Positions 7,525 through 16,109 of a DNA stretch of 64,000 nucleotides are shown piece by piece. The number at the start of each line of letters is the position of its first letter. The first letter of the stretch is position 1. Position numbers and translations under genes: made by a program. The stretch comes from Saccharopolyspora aridisoli. Lineage in GTDB: Bacteria > Actinomycetota > Actinomycetes > Mycobacteriales > Pseudonocardiaceae. The stretch spans positions 1 to 64,000 of the forward strand of contig NZ_SMKV01000014.1 in the NCBI RefSeq assembly GCF_004348445.1. Direction: 5' to 3'. The notes beneath the pieces are model-generated. The model did no database searches. It saw nothing but the letters and a program-made list of their open reading frames with translations, and was not told the origin of the DNA.

Positions 7525-8361
7525 TCACGCTGCTGCGATCTCCTTTGCGGCGGTGCGCAGCGTGGTCAGCACCTTGCGGCGCTGTTTTCCAGCGACACTT
7601 CGGTCTACTCCGTAGTGCAGGCCGAGGGCGTCGTCGGTATGCGGCTTGAAGCCGGCCAAGCCGTAGGCGCGACACAGCAGCTCGTAGTCGGCGGCGCTGA
7701 CGGTCCGATGGTGCAGCAGCTCATCGACGTAGGCAGCGGTGGCGTCCTCCGGCCATGACGGGTCGACCGGATCGAGATCGGCTTCATCCGTAGAGGGAGC
7801 TGCGGGAAGCAGAAGCGCGGCGATCGCGTCGAACGTGTCGGGCTTCATTCGCCGGTTGATGTCCGGGTGGTTGGTCACGGCAGCTCGCGCGACATCGACG
7901 TCATGGTCGGCGTCCTCCAAGGCCGTGGCCACGGTGCGGAGCTGATCGCGTGAGTAGCCGGTCACGGCACGCGAATGGCGTGAGGCTTCCGTCGCCACGC
8001 GGTTGGTGATCGCGCGCTTGGCACGCCGGGTGAAGTCAGCAGCGCCATTGCGTGCCATCTCCAGCAGGGCAAGTGCACCTTCCTGGTGTCCGTCATCCGG
8101 ACCAAAAGCGGGGTGCCGCCCGAACCGGGCGCCGATCGATTCAATCATCACCGTGTAGTGGCGGTATAGAGCAAGCTCGGCGACGGAGTCGCGTCGCTGG
8201 CTGATCAAGCTAACGAGGTATTCCGGCTCGTCATAGTTCTCGGCGACATCCTGAAATCCAACATTGCGCACGAGTGCGCGTGCCACGTTGGAGAGCTGGT
8301 TGTTCCCGAAAACTGCTTCTCTGGTCGCCGAGATGCGCTCTTCAAACGTGCCCCCATCCAC
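7525..8361 (-). CDS. Sigma-70-like protein encoded by the prophage
   Basis: About 278 residues from GTG 8361, preceded by AGGGGGAG; a TTG at 8379 is the alternative. Residues 90-135 (DDGHQEGALALLEMAR, then FTRRAKRAITNRVATEASRH) resemble sigma region 2. The C-terminus (YELLCRAYGLAGFKPHTDD, then LGLHYGVDRSVAGKQRRKVL) resembles a region 4 helix-turn-helix. It could direct host RNA polymerase to phage promoters. Similarity is by pattern only and the protein is divergent, so an unrelated helical DNA-binding protein is possible. Confidence 0.55.
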   Translation of the reverse strand: MDGGTFEERISATREAVFGNNQLSNVARALVRNVGFQDVAENYDEPEYLVSLISQRRDSVAELALYRHYTVMIESIGARFGRHPAFGPDDGHQEGALALLEMARNGAADFTRRAKRAITNRVATEASRHSRAVTGYSRDQLRTVATALEDADHDVDVARAAVTNHPDINRRMKPDTFDAIAALLLPAAPSTDEADLDPVDPSWPEDATAAYVDELLHHRTVSAADYELLCRAYGLAGFKPHTDDALGLHYGVDRSVAGKQRRKVLTTLRTAAKEIAAA

Positions 8362-8769
8362 TGAACTCCCCCTATACAACCACGTTCCGTAGTCATGTGC
8401 GTCAGCAAGCCCTTCGCTACTCTCGTGACCGGCCAGTGCATACTTTCGACGTTAAGTAGGACGCTGGCCTGTGCCGGGCATGCCCCCCTCGCCCCCTCGG
8501 ATGCCACTCGTCAGAGTGACAACCCCACCCCAGGGAACACGTACCGTGAGAAAGCTACGTGGTTGCTCTCGATCTTGAAAGTGCGAAAAGTAACGATCTT
8601 ATTGCGCAGCCAGGGTTCCGTCTGGCTTATCACACGCTTTTGGAGTAATGGGACGAATTTGCCCTATTGCAGCTGGGTGGAATTACCTAGCCACAATTGT
8701 TTGAAATTACGCTCCACCCTTTTGGCGGTACCGTTTTCTGCCATGAGCTGCCTTGGGGCCAGTCGGACT
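8362..8769. other. Noncoding gap between sigma-like and polymerase genes
   Basis: About 400 bases without a supported gene. The middle (8570-8740) is more AT-rich than its surroundings and probably holds a promoter for the minus-strand sigma-like gene. A 26-codon minus-strand frame at 8664-8744 lacks a good ribosome site and is not called. No repeat or strong hairpin stands out. Confidence 0.5.
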
Positions 8770-10665
8770 TCAGGCGGCATCGGATACTGGGCTTGTCCTG
8801 GTCCATGAGCCGTCTCCTGTCCGGACGTAGCGGGTGGCAGAGGGTTCCCAGGCCGGCCCGAAGAGCTCGGCTTCGGTGTCCAACGGGACACCGAAGAAGT
8901 CGGCCACGGCCAAGGTCGCTTGGATCGTCTCGGCGATTTCGAAGGCATCGTCCTCGTCTACCTCGAAGATCACTTCGTCGTGCACCGGCAATCGCAGGTA
9001 GGCGGTCAGACCCTCCTTGTCCAAGCCCAGGAGACCTTGGGCGAAGACGTCACGGGCGAGGCTTTGGACCATGTAGTTCGTTGCGGCGTAGAGCCTGCTG
9101 CGGTCCAGCGGCAGGATGCGACCAGTGGGCGAGATCAGCTCTTTCGCCCCGTACTTACCTCGTGCGGTCAGGCGGGCTGAGTAGCGTTTGATGCCGGGGA
9201 AGGTCCGGTCGTAGGCGGCGATCGCACGGCGGACATCGGCCTCCGGTACTCCGGTCTGACGCGCGATCGACTCGACACCACCGCCGTAGACCTTGGCGAA
9301 CCCGGTGGTCTTGGCCACCTTGCGGTGGCGCTTGGTGAAGTCCGGTCCGTAGATCTGCTCTGCGGTGAAGTCGTGCAGATCGGCGCCGTCTCTGATGGCG
9401 GTGACCATCGCGCGGTCGCCGGCTAGGGCGGCCAAGACCCGCATTTCGATGGCGGTGTAGTCGACGCTGCCGATGATGTTGCCGGGTTTGGCCACCATCG
9501 CCTTGCGGATAGTGCTGTCTCCGCCGGGGAGCTGCTGCAATGGCGGCTTGCTGATCGACATGCGCGCGGTACGCGCCTGTAGTGAATTGATCTTCGGGTG
9601 CAGTCGGGACCGTTCATCGAGACCGGCAGCCATCGCGTCGGCGTAGGTCGTCAGCCACTTCGACGCGCGCTTGGCGCGCACGACAGCATCGGCGAGCGGG
9701 TTGGGCTCGCGGACACCGAGGCGCTCCCACTGCGGATCGAGGTCGGCCAGTGGCAGCAGCACGTCTTTGTCGACTTGCAGTGCCCCGCTGGCGGTGGTGT
9801 CGGTAAGAACTTCGCCCATCGCCACGAGCGCGTCGGCAACCTGGCGGGTGGACCCGATCGTCGAGACTCCGTACCGCTTGGCGCGGTTGCGGTGGTGCTC
9901 CGCCTCGGTTGCCAGTCGCGACGACAGTTCGTCGACGTAGGGCTTGTCGATCAAGACGCCGCGACGTTCCATCGTGGCGCAGACCCGTGCTACCTGGTGT
10001 TCGAAGTCAGCAAGGCGCTCCAAACTGCGCTCGTGCACGAGTGGGCCAAGCACGTCCAGCAGGCGGGAGGTGAAGATGACGTCGAGTCCGGCGTAGCGCA
10101 GGTAGGTCGGGTGGTCGGATGGAATCGCCGCCCAGCCGGTGGCTTTGGTGTGCCCGAGCTGCCGGAACACGCTGATCAGGCCCTCTTGGGTATCCGGGGC
10201 GTCGGGGTCGATGTGATGCTGTGACAGCGACTTCAAGCCGTGGCCAATCCCACCGTCTTCCGGGCCTCTGGGGTCCAGCAGGTGAGCGAGAATCCGTGTG
10301 TCGACGGTCTTGTGTGCCAGCACCTCCATCGGGACGCGCAGGTGCCGGTCGAGTACGAGCCAGTCAAACGGCGCGTTGTGCAGCGCAATCCGGGGTAGCC
10401 CCAGCAGTGCGTTCCGTGCGGCTGCCTCGAACTGGGGTCGATGTTCGACCCGCACCACCCAAGCTTCGGTGCCTGTGCCGAACTGCACGGTGCGCAGGCG
10501 GTTGCCTGCTGCGTAGGTGTCCAGCCCGGTGCCCTCGGTATCGACCCCGATCACGCGACCGTGTTCACGCCGAACCCAGGCCGCGAACTCCTCCAAGTCA
10601 TCGCTGGACTCCGGTACGAATGTCACCGTCTGCTCGCCGGCAACGCGGTAGGAATAGCTGCGCAT
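8770..10665 (-). CDS. Family A DNA polymerase with 3'-5' exonuclease domain
   Basis: The 631-residue phage polymerase starts at ATG 10665 after GGAGGT. Exonuclease motifs: VIGVDTEGTGLD, LHNAPFDWLVLD and YAGLDVIFTSRLLD. Polymerase motifs: SVDYTAIEMRVLA (A), HRKVAKTTGFAKVYGGG (B) and PVHDEVIFEV (C). No N-terminal 5'-3' exonuclease is present, as usual for phage enzymes. It lies 11 bases after the primase-helicase gene in one operon and replicates the phage genome. Confidence 0.95.
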   Translation of the reverse strand: MRSYSYRVAGEQTVTFVPESSDDLEEFAAWVRREHGRVIGVDTEGTGLDTYAAGNRLRTVQFGTGTEAWVVRVEHRPQFEAAARNALLGLPRIALHNAPFDWLVLDRHLRVPMEVLAHKTVDTRILAHLLDPRGPEDGGIGHGLKSLSQHHIDPDAPDTQEGLISVFRQLGHTKATGWAAIPSDHPTYLRYAGLDVIFTSRLLDVLGPLVHERSLERLADFEHQVARVCATMERRGVLIDKPYVDELSSRLATEAEHHRNRAKRYGVSTIGSTRQVADALVAMGEVLTDTTASGALQVDKDVLLPLADLDPQWERLGVREPNPLADAVVRAKRASKWLTTYADAMAAGLDERSRLHPKINSLQARTARMSISKPPLQQLPGGDSTIRKAMVAKPGNIIGSVDYTAIEMRVLAALAGDRAMVTAIRDGADLHDFTAEQIYGPDFTKRHRKVAKTTGFAKVYGGGVESIARQTGVPEADVRRAIAAYDRTFPGIKRYSARLTARGKYGAKELISPTGRILPLDRSRLYAATNYMVQSLARDVFAQGLLGLDKEGLTAYLRLPVHDEVIFEVDEDDAFEIAETIQATLAVADFFGVPLDTEAELFGPAWEPSATRYVRTGDGSWTRTSPVSDAA

Positions 10666-10676
10666 GGTCACCTCCC

Positions 10677-12818
10677 TCATTCCGTGATGGGTTCGTCGGG
10701 GTCTTCACCGAGATAGCGATTCCACGGCGGCATCAGGTCAGCCCACCGGAAGCCCCTACCTGTTTCCTTGCCGACGCGGACAACGACTGGCCGCACGCCA
10801 AACTCAGCCAGGAACCGGCGTACATGTTCGTCGTCGATACCTTGACCTCGGCCCCAGCGTGCGAAGATGGCATCGGCGTCGATGACGCGCTCGGCCAGAG
10901 CCGAACGGAACACCACGCGGTCGTTGATCCCGCGCCCCCAGTTGCCCGAGCGGTAGACGTCGCGCGTGGCCCGAAGGAACCGAACGCTGATGTTCTCAGC
11001 CTGGTCCTTGCCCGCATTGCGGAGCGCTTCGCACGCGGCGTAGGCCCGCGCCGGCCACTGCCCACCGGCCATCACCGCGGGAAGTGAGAGCACTGACCAC
11101 AGCTCCAGGTCCCGGTTGGAGACCATCGGCGCCAGCTCGTCTTCGACCTGATCCAGGACGGTGCTCACCGCGTCGTCGTCGGCGACCGAGGCAGTCCAAG
11201 ACGCCAACTTCGCTGCCAGGTCATCGGCGACCGGGCCGTCCCGACGTGGGCGAAACGACGCCGGGCGTTCGTGTGGCATGGCCTGTTGCATCGACACCAC
11301 GAAAGTGCGCGAGAGCAGGGCATCCGGCAGAGCGGCGCGAGCCAGGCCAGCCCAGACGATTGGAGCGAACGTCGTGTAGGAGATCGCCTTACGCTGGTCG
11401 TTGGTGTCGGCTCGGATGGTGTCCTGACCCCGCTTATAGCCACTGTTCAACACTGCGGTGATGCTGCTGGTGTCTTGGCCTCGTGCGGCATAGAGGTTGT
11501 CGACCTCGTCCAAGCCCAGCGGCACCGGTACATCAGGCTTGCCCGGGTCAGAGTCTTCGTGGGTCAGCGCGTTGATCGTGCGCAGCACTGACGCCGCAGT
11601 GGGGTCCACCGCCAGCCGCCCTTGCACGAGCCGGCACACCAGATCTAACGCCAATGTTTTGCCCGATCCCGGCACTGTGGATAAAAACCCCAGTCGCGGA
11701 GCGACGTCGGCGGCTTCGGTGCGGCGCAGAAAGTACGTCGCGGCGATCCACAGCGTGATGACGTCGAACCACGCTGAGGGCTCGATGAGCAGGAACCGTT
11801 GCAAGAACGTGCGGACTTCCTCAAGCAACTCGGCTGGGTCGTCATCGAAGTCGCCGTCGAGCGGTTTCGGCCGGGCCGTCCGGATCGCCTCGCCGAACTC
11901 GTCGGCGAAGCTGTCGCCGCTGTGCTGACGCCAGTCGGCCAGATCGCCGCACCCGGAAGGCAGTGACAGCCAGCGAGCGCGAATTCCGATCTCGGCCAGG
12001 TGCTCGGTGAGGTGGGTGTTGAACTGCTGTCCGCTCTCGTCTGCATCGCCGGCGAGCACGATCTCCCGTCCAGCGTTTCCGGCTACGATCGCTTCCGCCG
12101 TAGCTCGTCGGCGAGCGTGCGAGGCACCCGCCACGGCCACCGCGGTGAAGCCGGTCGCGGCGACCACAAGTCCGTCACTCGGCCCTTCGGTGACCACAAC
12201 GGGGCCGTGTGCCTGGCGGCTGAACCAGGCCAAGTGCGTCCACCTCTTGCCCTCCGGGTTGGTTAGTCCCGCCCACCGATTCGGGTCTGTGCCTGACAGG
12301 TCGCGGCCTTGTGCTCCGTGCGCGATGCCGTCGGTTGTGCAGAAGGGCACGACCAGCCGAGGGTGTTCGCGGAAGGAGTCCGAGAGGTGGACGAACGGTG
12401 TGGTGCCAGCGTCGAACCCCAGGCGTAGCTCCCGAGCGATGTCCTCGGTGATGCCGAATCGCTGGCGTGCGTAGGTGGCGGCCGGCGAGCCAGCGAAGGC
12501 CATTTGGGCGCGGTCCAGGTAGGCGGTGAGCGCGGCGATATCGGCAGTGTCGAGCTCGGTTGAGGGAGCTGTTCCCGCGGTGATCTCGCCGGTGACGTCG
12601 AAGAGGTCTGACCAGGCCAGTCCCACCTGTTTGAGCATGGCGGCGACGTCGCACCCCTGGGAACGGCAGTGCAAGATGGCTTTGCGTTCCGGGCTCACGC
12701 TGATCAACAGGGAGGGGTGGCGGTCCCGATGTACGGGGCAGCGCACCAGCCACCCGTCACTGCGCTGCTCAGCCGGTCCCCCCGCCGCGAGCCGCTGCAC
12801 CAGCGTGTCGATGTGCAC
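10677..12818 (-). CDS. Primase-helicase fusion (zinc finger, Toprim, P-loop ATPase)
   Basis: Start GTG 12818 follows GGAGGT; the longer upstream reading is overlap. The 713-residue protein begins with a CHC2-like zinc finger (CPVHRDRHPS ... LHCRSQGCDV, about 28-60). A Toprim domain follows (VVVTEGPSDGLVV, LAGDADESGQQ, about 180-270), then a helicase-type ATPase with Walker A PGSGKT near 380 and LGLDEVDNLY as Walker B. It would prime and unwind phage DNA with the adjacent polymerase. Confidence 0.9.
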   Translation of the reverse strand: MHIDTLVQRLAAGGPAEQRSDGWLVRCPVHRDRHPSLLISVSPERKAILHCRSQGCDVAAMLKQVGLAWSDLFDVTGEITAGTAPSTELDTADIAALTAYLDRAQMAFAGSPAATYARQRFGITEDIARELRLGFDAGTTPFVHLSDSFREHPRLVVPFCTTDGIAHGAQGRDLSGTDPNRWAGLTNPEGKRWTHLAWFSRQAHGPVVVTEGPSDGLVVAATGFTAVAVAGASHARRRATAEAIVAGNAGREIVLAGDADESGQQFNTHLTEHLAEIGIRARWLSLPSGCGDLADWRQHSGDSFADEFGEAIRTARPKPLDGDFDDDPAELLEEVRTFLQRFLLIEPSAWFDVITLWIAATYFLRRTEAADVAPRLGFLSTVPGSGKTLALDLVCRLVQGRLAVDPTAASVLRTINALTHEDSDPGKPDVPVPLGLDEVDNLYAARGQDTSSITAVLNSGYKRGQDTIRADTNDQRKAISYTTFAPIVWAGLARAALPDALLSRTFVVSMQQAMPHERPASFRPRRDGPVADDLAAKLASWTASVADDDAVSTVLDQVEDELAPMVSNRDLELWSVLSLPAVMAGGQWPARAYAACEALRNAGKDQAENISVRFLRATRDVYRSGNWGRGINDRVVFRSALAERVIDADAIFARWGRGQGIDDEHVRRFLAEFGVRPVVVRVGKETGRGFRWADLMPPWNRYLGEDPDEPITE

Positions 12819-12820
12819 CG

Positions 12821-13231
12821 CTACCTCCGTGATGGTGTCCCGTGTTCGGCCACGTGTACGCGGTAGGTGGCCGGATCGGCGCGCTGAAGTGCTTCCTCGG
12901 CATCGCGCAGCCGTGCGACCAGGGCGGCGTGGTTGGCGATCGTGGAAATCGCCAAGCACTCCGGCGTAGCGATAGGCGGGCGCTTGGCCAGAACCACGTG
13001 GAAGGGCACTCCCTTGTTGTCGGCCTCCCGCCGGGCCTGCCGGACCCACTCCAAAACGTCCCACTTGCGGTGTGCCTTGGCTTCAGCCGCGTGCAGGTAG
13101 ATCCCTTCCAGATCGCCGATGTCGAGCACGCCGTGTTGAGCCAGTCGGCGAACCGGTGTGCCCAGCACTTGCGAGTAGTAGTTGGCGCACCGGCGTTCCC
13201 AGTTCGTGCCGGTCGCTCGGGCTCGGCTCAT
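12821..13231 (-). CDS. Holliday-junction-resolvase-like nuclease, 136 aa
   Basis: The PD-(D/E)XK pattern is visible: LDIGDLEG near residue 40 and HAAEAKAH near 52, in a protein starting MSRARATGTNWERR, the usual beginning of small phage resolvases and VRR-like nucleases. It may resolve replication branches before packaging. The ATG overlaps the upstream stop (ATGA), and the primase-helicase start follows closely. Confidence 0.75.
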   Translation of the reverse strand: MSRARATGTNWERRCANYYSQVLGTPVRRLAQHGVLDIGDLEGIYLHAAEAKAHRKWDVLEWVRQARREADNKGVPFHVVLAKRPPIATPECLAISTIANHAALVARLRDAEEALQRADPATYRVHVAEHGTPSRR

Positions 13232-13437
13232 GCCGTACCTGCCAGATCGGACAGGCGTCGCTTGAGCGACGTCAGCTCCCGATCCTTGGTTGCGAGCGCA
13301 CGCTGGGTCTGCTCCAGCTCGTCGCACAGGACACTGATGGACTCGTAAGCGCGGGTCAGCTCCGTCTGGGAGCACTCTTGATGTCCGGTGTCGGCCGTCG
13401 CCCAGGAGAATCCAGCGAGGTAGACGTAAACGGGCAT
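13228..13437 (-). CDS. Small coiled-coil protein, 69 aa
   Basis: Residues 25-65 (ELTRAYESISVLCDELEQTQ, then TKDRELTSLKRRLSDLAG) form a heptad-rich helix. It is coupled to the nuclease gene by ATGA overlap and preceded by an AACGGAGG ribosome site. No family recognised. Confidence 0.65.
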   Translation of the reverse strand: MPVYVYLAGFSWATADTGHQECSQTELTRAYESISVLCDELEQTQRALATKDRELTSLKRRLSDLAGTA

Positions 13438-13449
13438 GGCAACCTCCGT

Positions 13450-13560
13450 TCAGTAGTGTTCGCGGTTCGGCGGTGGTGGGAAGTGCCGTCGCCGGCGCGG
13501 ACGCGCGGTGTAGGGAAGTTCGGGGATTTCGGTTTCGGACGGTGCGGACTCAGCTGGCAC
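13450..13560 (-). CDS. Very small Pro/Arg-rich protein, 36 aa
   Basis: GTG 13560 has GGAG about six bases upstream. The product runs MPAESAPSETEIPELPYTARP, then an Arg cluster and PPPPNREHY. It fills the space between the RDF gene hairpin and the coiled-coil gene. Supported only by ribosome site and position. Confidence 0.4.
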   Translation of the reverse strand: MPAESAPSETEIPELPYTARPRRRRHFPPPPNREHY

Positions 13561-13583
13561 GAGGGCTCCTGGGACGCGAAATA

Positions 13584-13617
13584 CGCCCCGGTTTCCCAGG
13601 TAGGGACGACCGGGGCG
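13584..13617 (-). terminator. Intercistronic hairpin after the RDF gene
   Basis: CGCCCCGGT (13584-13592) pairs perfectly with ACCGGGGCG (13609-13617). It lies just downstream of the minus-strand RDF gene without a clear U tract, so partial termination or mRNA end protection is likely. Confidence 0.6.
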
Positions 13618-13632
13618 CAGTGAGCGGCATGG

Positions 13633-14337
13633 CTACGCTGCGGCTTCCAACGAGGTCGTGTCCGTGGTGATGTCGGTCAGCGCGGGCCGGTGATAGTCGA
13701 CGTGCTGGCCCTTCTTCGTGGTGAACTCCACGTGCTCCAGACTCAAGGTCAGCCGAACCCGGCTACCCTCCCCTCCGGCTTCGGCGATCGCGGCTTCGAT
13801 CTCATGGAGCTCCTTGGTCAGCGTCCACGAGCTCGTGCGATACAGGAAAAAGCCCAGCTTCTCGTCCGCCGCCAACCGCGCTTTGAGCGTGATCTCTGGC
13901 TGCGGCCCGGTGCCCTTCTCCGCGTTGGCCTTGCGGACGGAGAACTCGGGCGGGCAGCCGCAGGGCTGCCCGCGATCCTCACCATCGACGAAGTAGAGGC
14001 CATCGCAGGCGTGGATGATTCCCTTGCGTCCCCACAGCACCATGCGGGAGCGCAGGGCGTCCGGGTCGTCGATGACCAGCTCGATGCGCGAGGTCTCGGA
14101 TAGGACTTGCTGGTTGTTGGCCCGCTCGGTGTCCCACTCCTCGACCTCGCCGCCGTAGAGCTCCGCGATGCGTGCGGCCACCTCGGGGTCGTCCGTGGTG
14201 AAGCGCCACTCCGACAACGACACCGGCTTGGTCTTGATCATCATTCCGCCGTGGATGTAGCCCACGACGTCTTCGACGTAACGGTTTCGAGGGCGCGGCT
14301 TGGAATCAGGGTCGGTTTCCCAAATGCGCAGGGTCAT
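13633..14337 (-). CDS. Recombination directionality factor, phiC31 gp3-like
   Basis: The 234-residue protein starts MTLRIWETDPDSKPRPRNRY and contains SLSEWRFTTDDPEVAARIAE, EEWDT, then MVLWGRKGIIHACDG and GQPCGCPP. This is the layout of the gp3-like family, whose phiC31 member binds the serine integrase and switches it from integration to excision. AGGAG precedes the ATG. It would partner the integrase at 46716-48365. Like phiC31 gp3 it lies with early/replication genes rather than beside int. Confidence 0.75.
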   Translation of the reverse strand: MTLRIWETDPDSKPRPRNRYVEDVVGYIHGGMMIKTKPVSLSEWRFTTDDPEVAARIAELYGGEVEEWDTERANNQQVLSETSRIELVIDDPDALRSRMVLWGRKGIIHACDGLYFVDGEDRGQPCGCPPEFSVRKANAEKGTGPQPEITLKARLAADEKLGFFLYRTSSWTLTKELHEIEAAIAEAGGEGSRVRLTLSLEHVEFTTKKGQHVDYHRPALTDITTDTTSLEAAA

Positions 14338-14534
14338 GATGCTCCTGTCAGGAAAATTGAGACAACAGCCATTGGCAGGCCAATCAGCACTGAAGCTGCG
14401 GCGATGAGCTCGGGGTGATTTGTCGCCTTCAGGCGACCACTTAACTCTTCGACTTCCGGCGCTGCGATCCTGTCGAGGCCACGGATTCGTAGTCCGGCTT
14501 GCCGATGACGGTTTTGCAGACCTCGCTGTTCCAA
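14334..14534 (-). CDS. Possible small membrane protein, up to 66 aa
   Basis: The frame ends in a hydrophobic segment (LIAAASVLIGLPMAVVSIFL) and its stop overlaps the RDF start (TCATGA). The start is unclear, and the 5' half overlaps the nuclease gene in another frame. It is kept because the overlap and the transmembrane helix are suggestive. Confidence 0.35.
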   Translation of the reverse strand: MEQRGLQNRHRQAGLRIRGLDRIAAPEVEELSGRLKATNHPELIAAASVLIGLPMAVVSIFLTGAS

Positions 14535-15241
14535 TCGAAGATCTGGCGTAGGTGCAGGAAATACCCCAGCACCTCTTCATCAATGCGGACCGGCACGAGC
14601 TTCCAACCCTCGGGTCGCAGGTGCAGCACCGCGCCGGCATGGATGTCGGGAACCGGTTCCGAGGATCCGTCCTGCTTGATGATGCGGTCGGCGTAGGCGT
14701 ACGCGCTCAGTTGGAGAGCGACATCCTCATGGACTCCGGACCTCGTGGTCTTGACGTCCAGAATCACCGTTTCACCGTCGATATCACCGATCGTGTCGAA
14801 ACTGCCCGCGTAGTCGTGTTTGTCGGACCAAACGGCGTCTTCGATGTGACGGTGCTCAGGCTGGTAGCGGTCGTGGAATGCGTGGATGTGGTCGACGTAG
14901 GGACGCAGGTCTGGGTGGACGCTGCGAACGACCTCACCGCGGGCGATCCGCTCGAACAGTTCGTGGACCTCGGTGCCGATGTCGGCTGCGGCCTGGGTGT
15001 TGCGCCGGTGGGCGCGCTTCATGTAGTCGATCGCGCCCGCTCGGTCGGTCAGCGCTAGGTCCACGATGGACCCGAGGTGGTCGATCGCGTTCTCAGCAGT
15101 GAGTTTTGCCGCCCAGCTGGTGAGGAAGGGTTTGGGCAGCATCGCGACGATGCTGGTCACGCTTGGCGCCTTTTTGCTGCTGTCGTCCGGATCGACGTAG
15201 AAGCGCGATCCGCTGCGGTTGAGGGTTTGTATGCCTGCCAT
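14441..15241 (-). CDS. Cas4/RecB-like PD-(D/E)XK exonuclease
   Basis: Start ATG 15241 after AAGGA; 266 residues. The nuclease core is GTEVHELFERIARGE (upstream helix), YAGSFDTIGDIDGE (catalytic Asp), TVILDVKTTRSG (D-x-K) and LQLSAYAYADRI (QxxxY). This is the RecB-like exonuclease pattern found in phage recombination modules. It is the first gene of the replication operon after the terminator at 15348-15392. Confidence 0.85.
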   Translation of the reverse strand: MAGIQTLNRSGSRFYVDPDDSSKKAPSVTSIVAMLPKPFLTSWAAKLTAENAIDHLGSIVDLALTDRAGAIDYMKRAHRRNTQAAADIGTEVHELFERIARGEVVRSVHPDLRPYVDHIHAFHDRYQPEHRHIEDAVWSDKHDYAGSFDTIGDIDGETVILDVKTTRSGVHEDVALQLSAYAYADRIIKQDGSSEPVPDIHAGAVLHLRPEGWKLVPVRIDEEVLGYFLHLRQIFDWNSEVCKTVIGKPDYESVASTGSQRRKSKS

Positions 15242-15347
15242 ACGCGTTCCTTCGCTCGGGCTGTGGTTGCACCGAGGTAAGGGGTGCTGGACCGAGATAG
15301 GTGGGCACAGCCCGGCAGGCATTCACTCGAATAGAGCAGAACGTGGA

Positions 15348-15392
15348 GATAACAACGGCCCGCCTTCCACCAGGGGAAGACGGGCCGTTATC
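15348..15392. terminator. Strong terminator between late and replication modules
   Basis: AACGGCCCG (15354-15362) pairs with CGGGCCGTT (15381-15389), with an inner CTTCC/GGAAG stem and a partly paired outer GATAAC/GTTATC. It follows the minus-strand gene ending at 15407 and probably ends the late transcript. Confidence 0.8.
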
Positions 15393-15406
15393 ACAGGTCA
15401 GGCCGG

Positions 15407-16042
15407 CTAGAAGATCTCGCCGATCTCGTCGCGTCGCTCCCTCACCAGGGTCTCCAGCCGACTCAGCTTCTCAACGACAGCCTCGCAATCAGACACGCTC
15501 GCGTCATCCAGCTGCGACAGACTTAGCTGTTCCACATCACGGATAAGTTGCTCGATACTCTCGACCAATGGAGAACGCCGGAAAGCGCGTTCACGAGACC
15601 GCCGCTCGTCATGCTTTCTTCGCGCGACGATATGCGCTGGCGCAGCGCCGAAACCATATTCGGCGCGCACCTCATCGGTAATATCAGGATCTTGAAACAG
15701 CAGCTCAGTCACTTTGTGACGAGCTTGAGTGGGTATGTCCAGCGGATCGCCAGAATCACCCGCTGCTTCGCGGATTCGCTTGATGAGTGCTTTGTATTCC
15801 CGCGATTGACCGTTTAGGTCCATTTTGCCATCGAGCCGACGGCAGTTTTTGCGAAGCCAGAGCATGATTTCGGCCAGATGACCGATCGCCTCTTTTTGCT
15901 TCTCTGACTTTGACGCTTTGTGTGCATCGCGAAGGTGGTGCACGGCCGCGTTCACACGCCCGCGAACCTCAGCGCTGATGTCCTCAGCGTTTTCAGGCGT
16001 GCCCACGTTCGCGTCCCCCTCGCCAGCGGCGTCTCTCTTCAA
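15407..16042 (-). CDS. Hypothetical helical protein, 211 aa
   Basis: Charged and largely alpha-helical (HLRDAHKASKSEKQKEAIGH; ESIEQLIRDVEQLSLSQLDD) with a likely C-terminal coiled coil (VVEKLSRLETLVRERRDEI). Base composition is less GC-rich than its neighbours, suggesting separate acquisition. The TTG start at 16042 is uncertain. It is the last gene before the terminator. Function unknown. Confidence 0.6.
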   Translation of the reverse strand: MKRDAAGEGDANVGTPENAEDISAEVRGRVNAAVHHLRDAHKASKSEKQKEAIGHLAEIMLWLRKNCRRLDGKMDLNGQSREYKALIKRIREAAGDSGDPLDIPTQARHKVTELLFQDPDITDEVRAEYGFGAAPAHIVARRKHDERRSRERAFRRSPLVESIEQLIRDVEQLSLSQLDDASVSDCEAVVEKLSRLETLVRERRDEIGEIF

Positions 16043-16109
16043 GCTGGCTGAATGTTACCGATGAATATTTCGACGACGCCAGTCCCCTAGAGATGACCAG
16101 GCGTAATGG

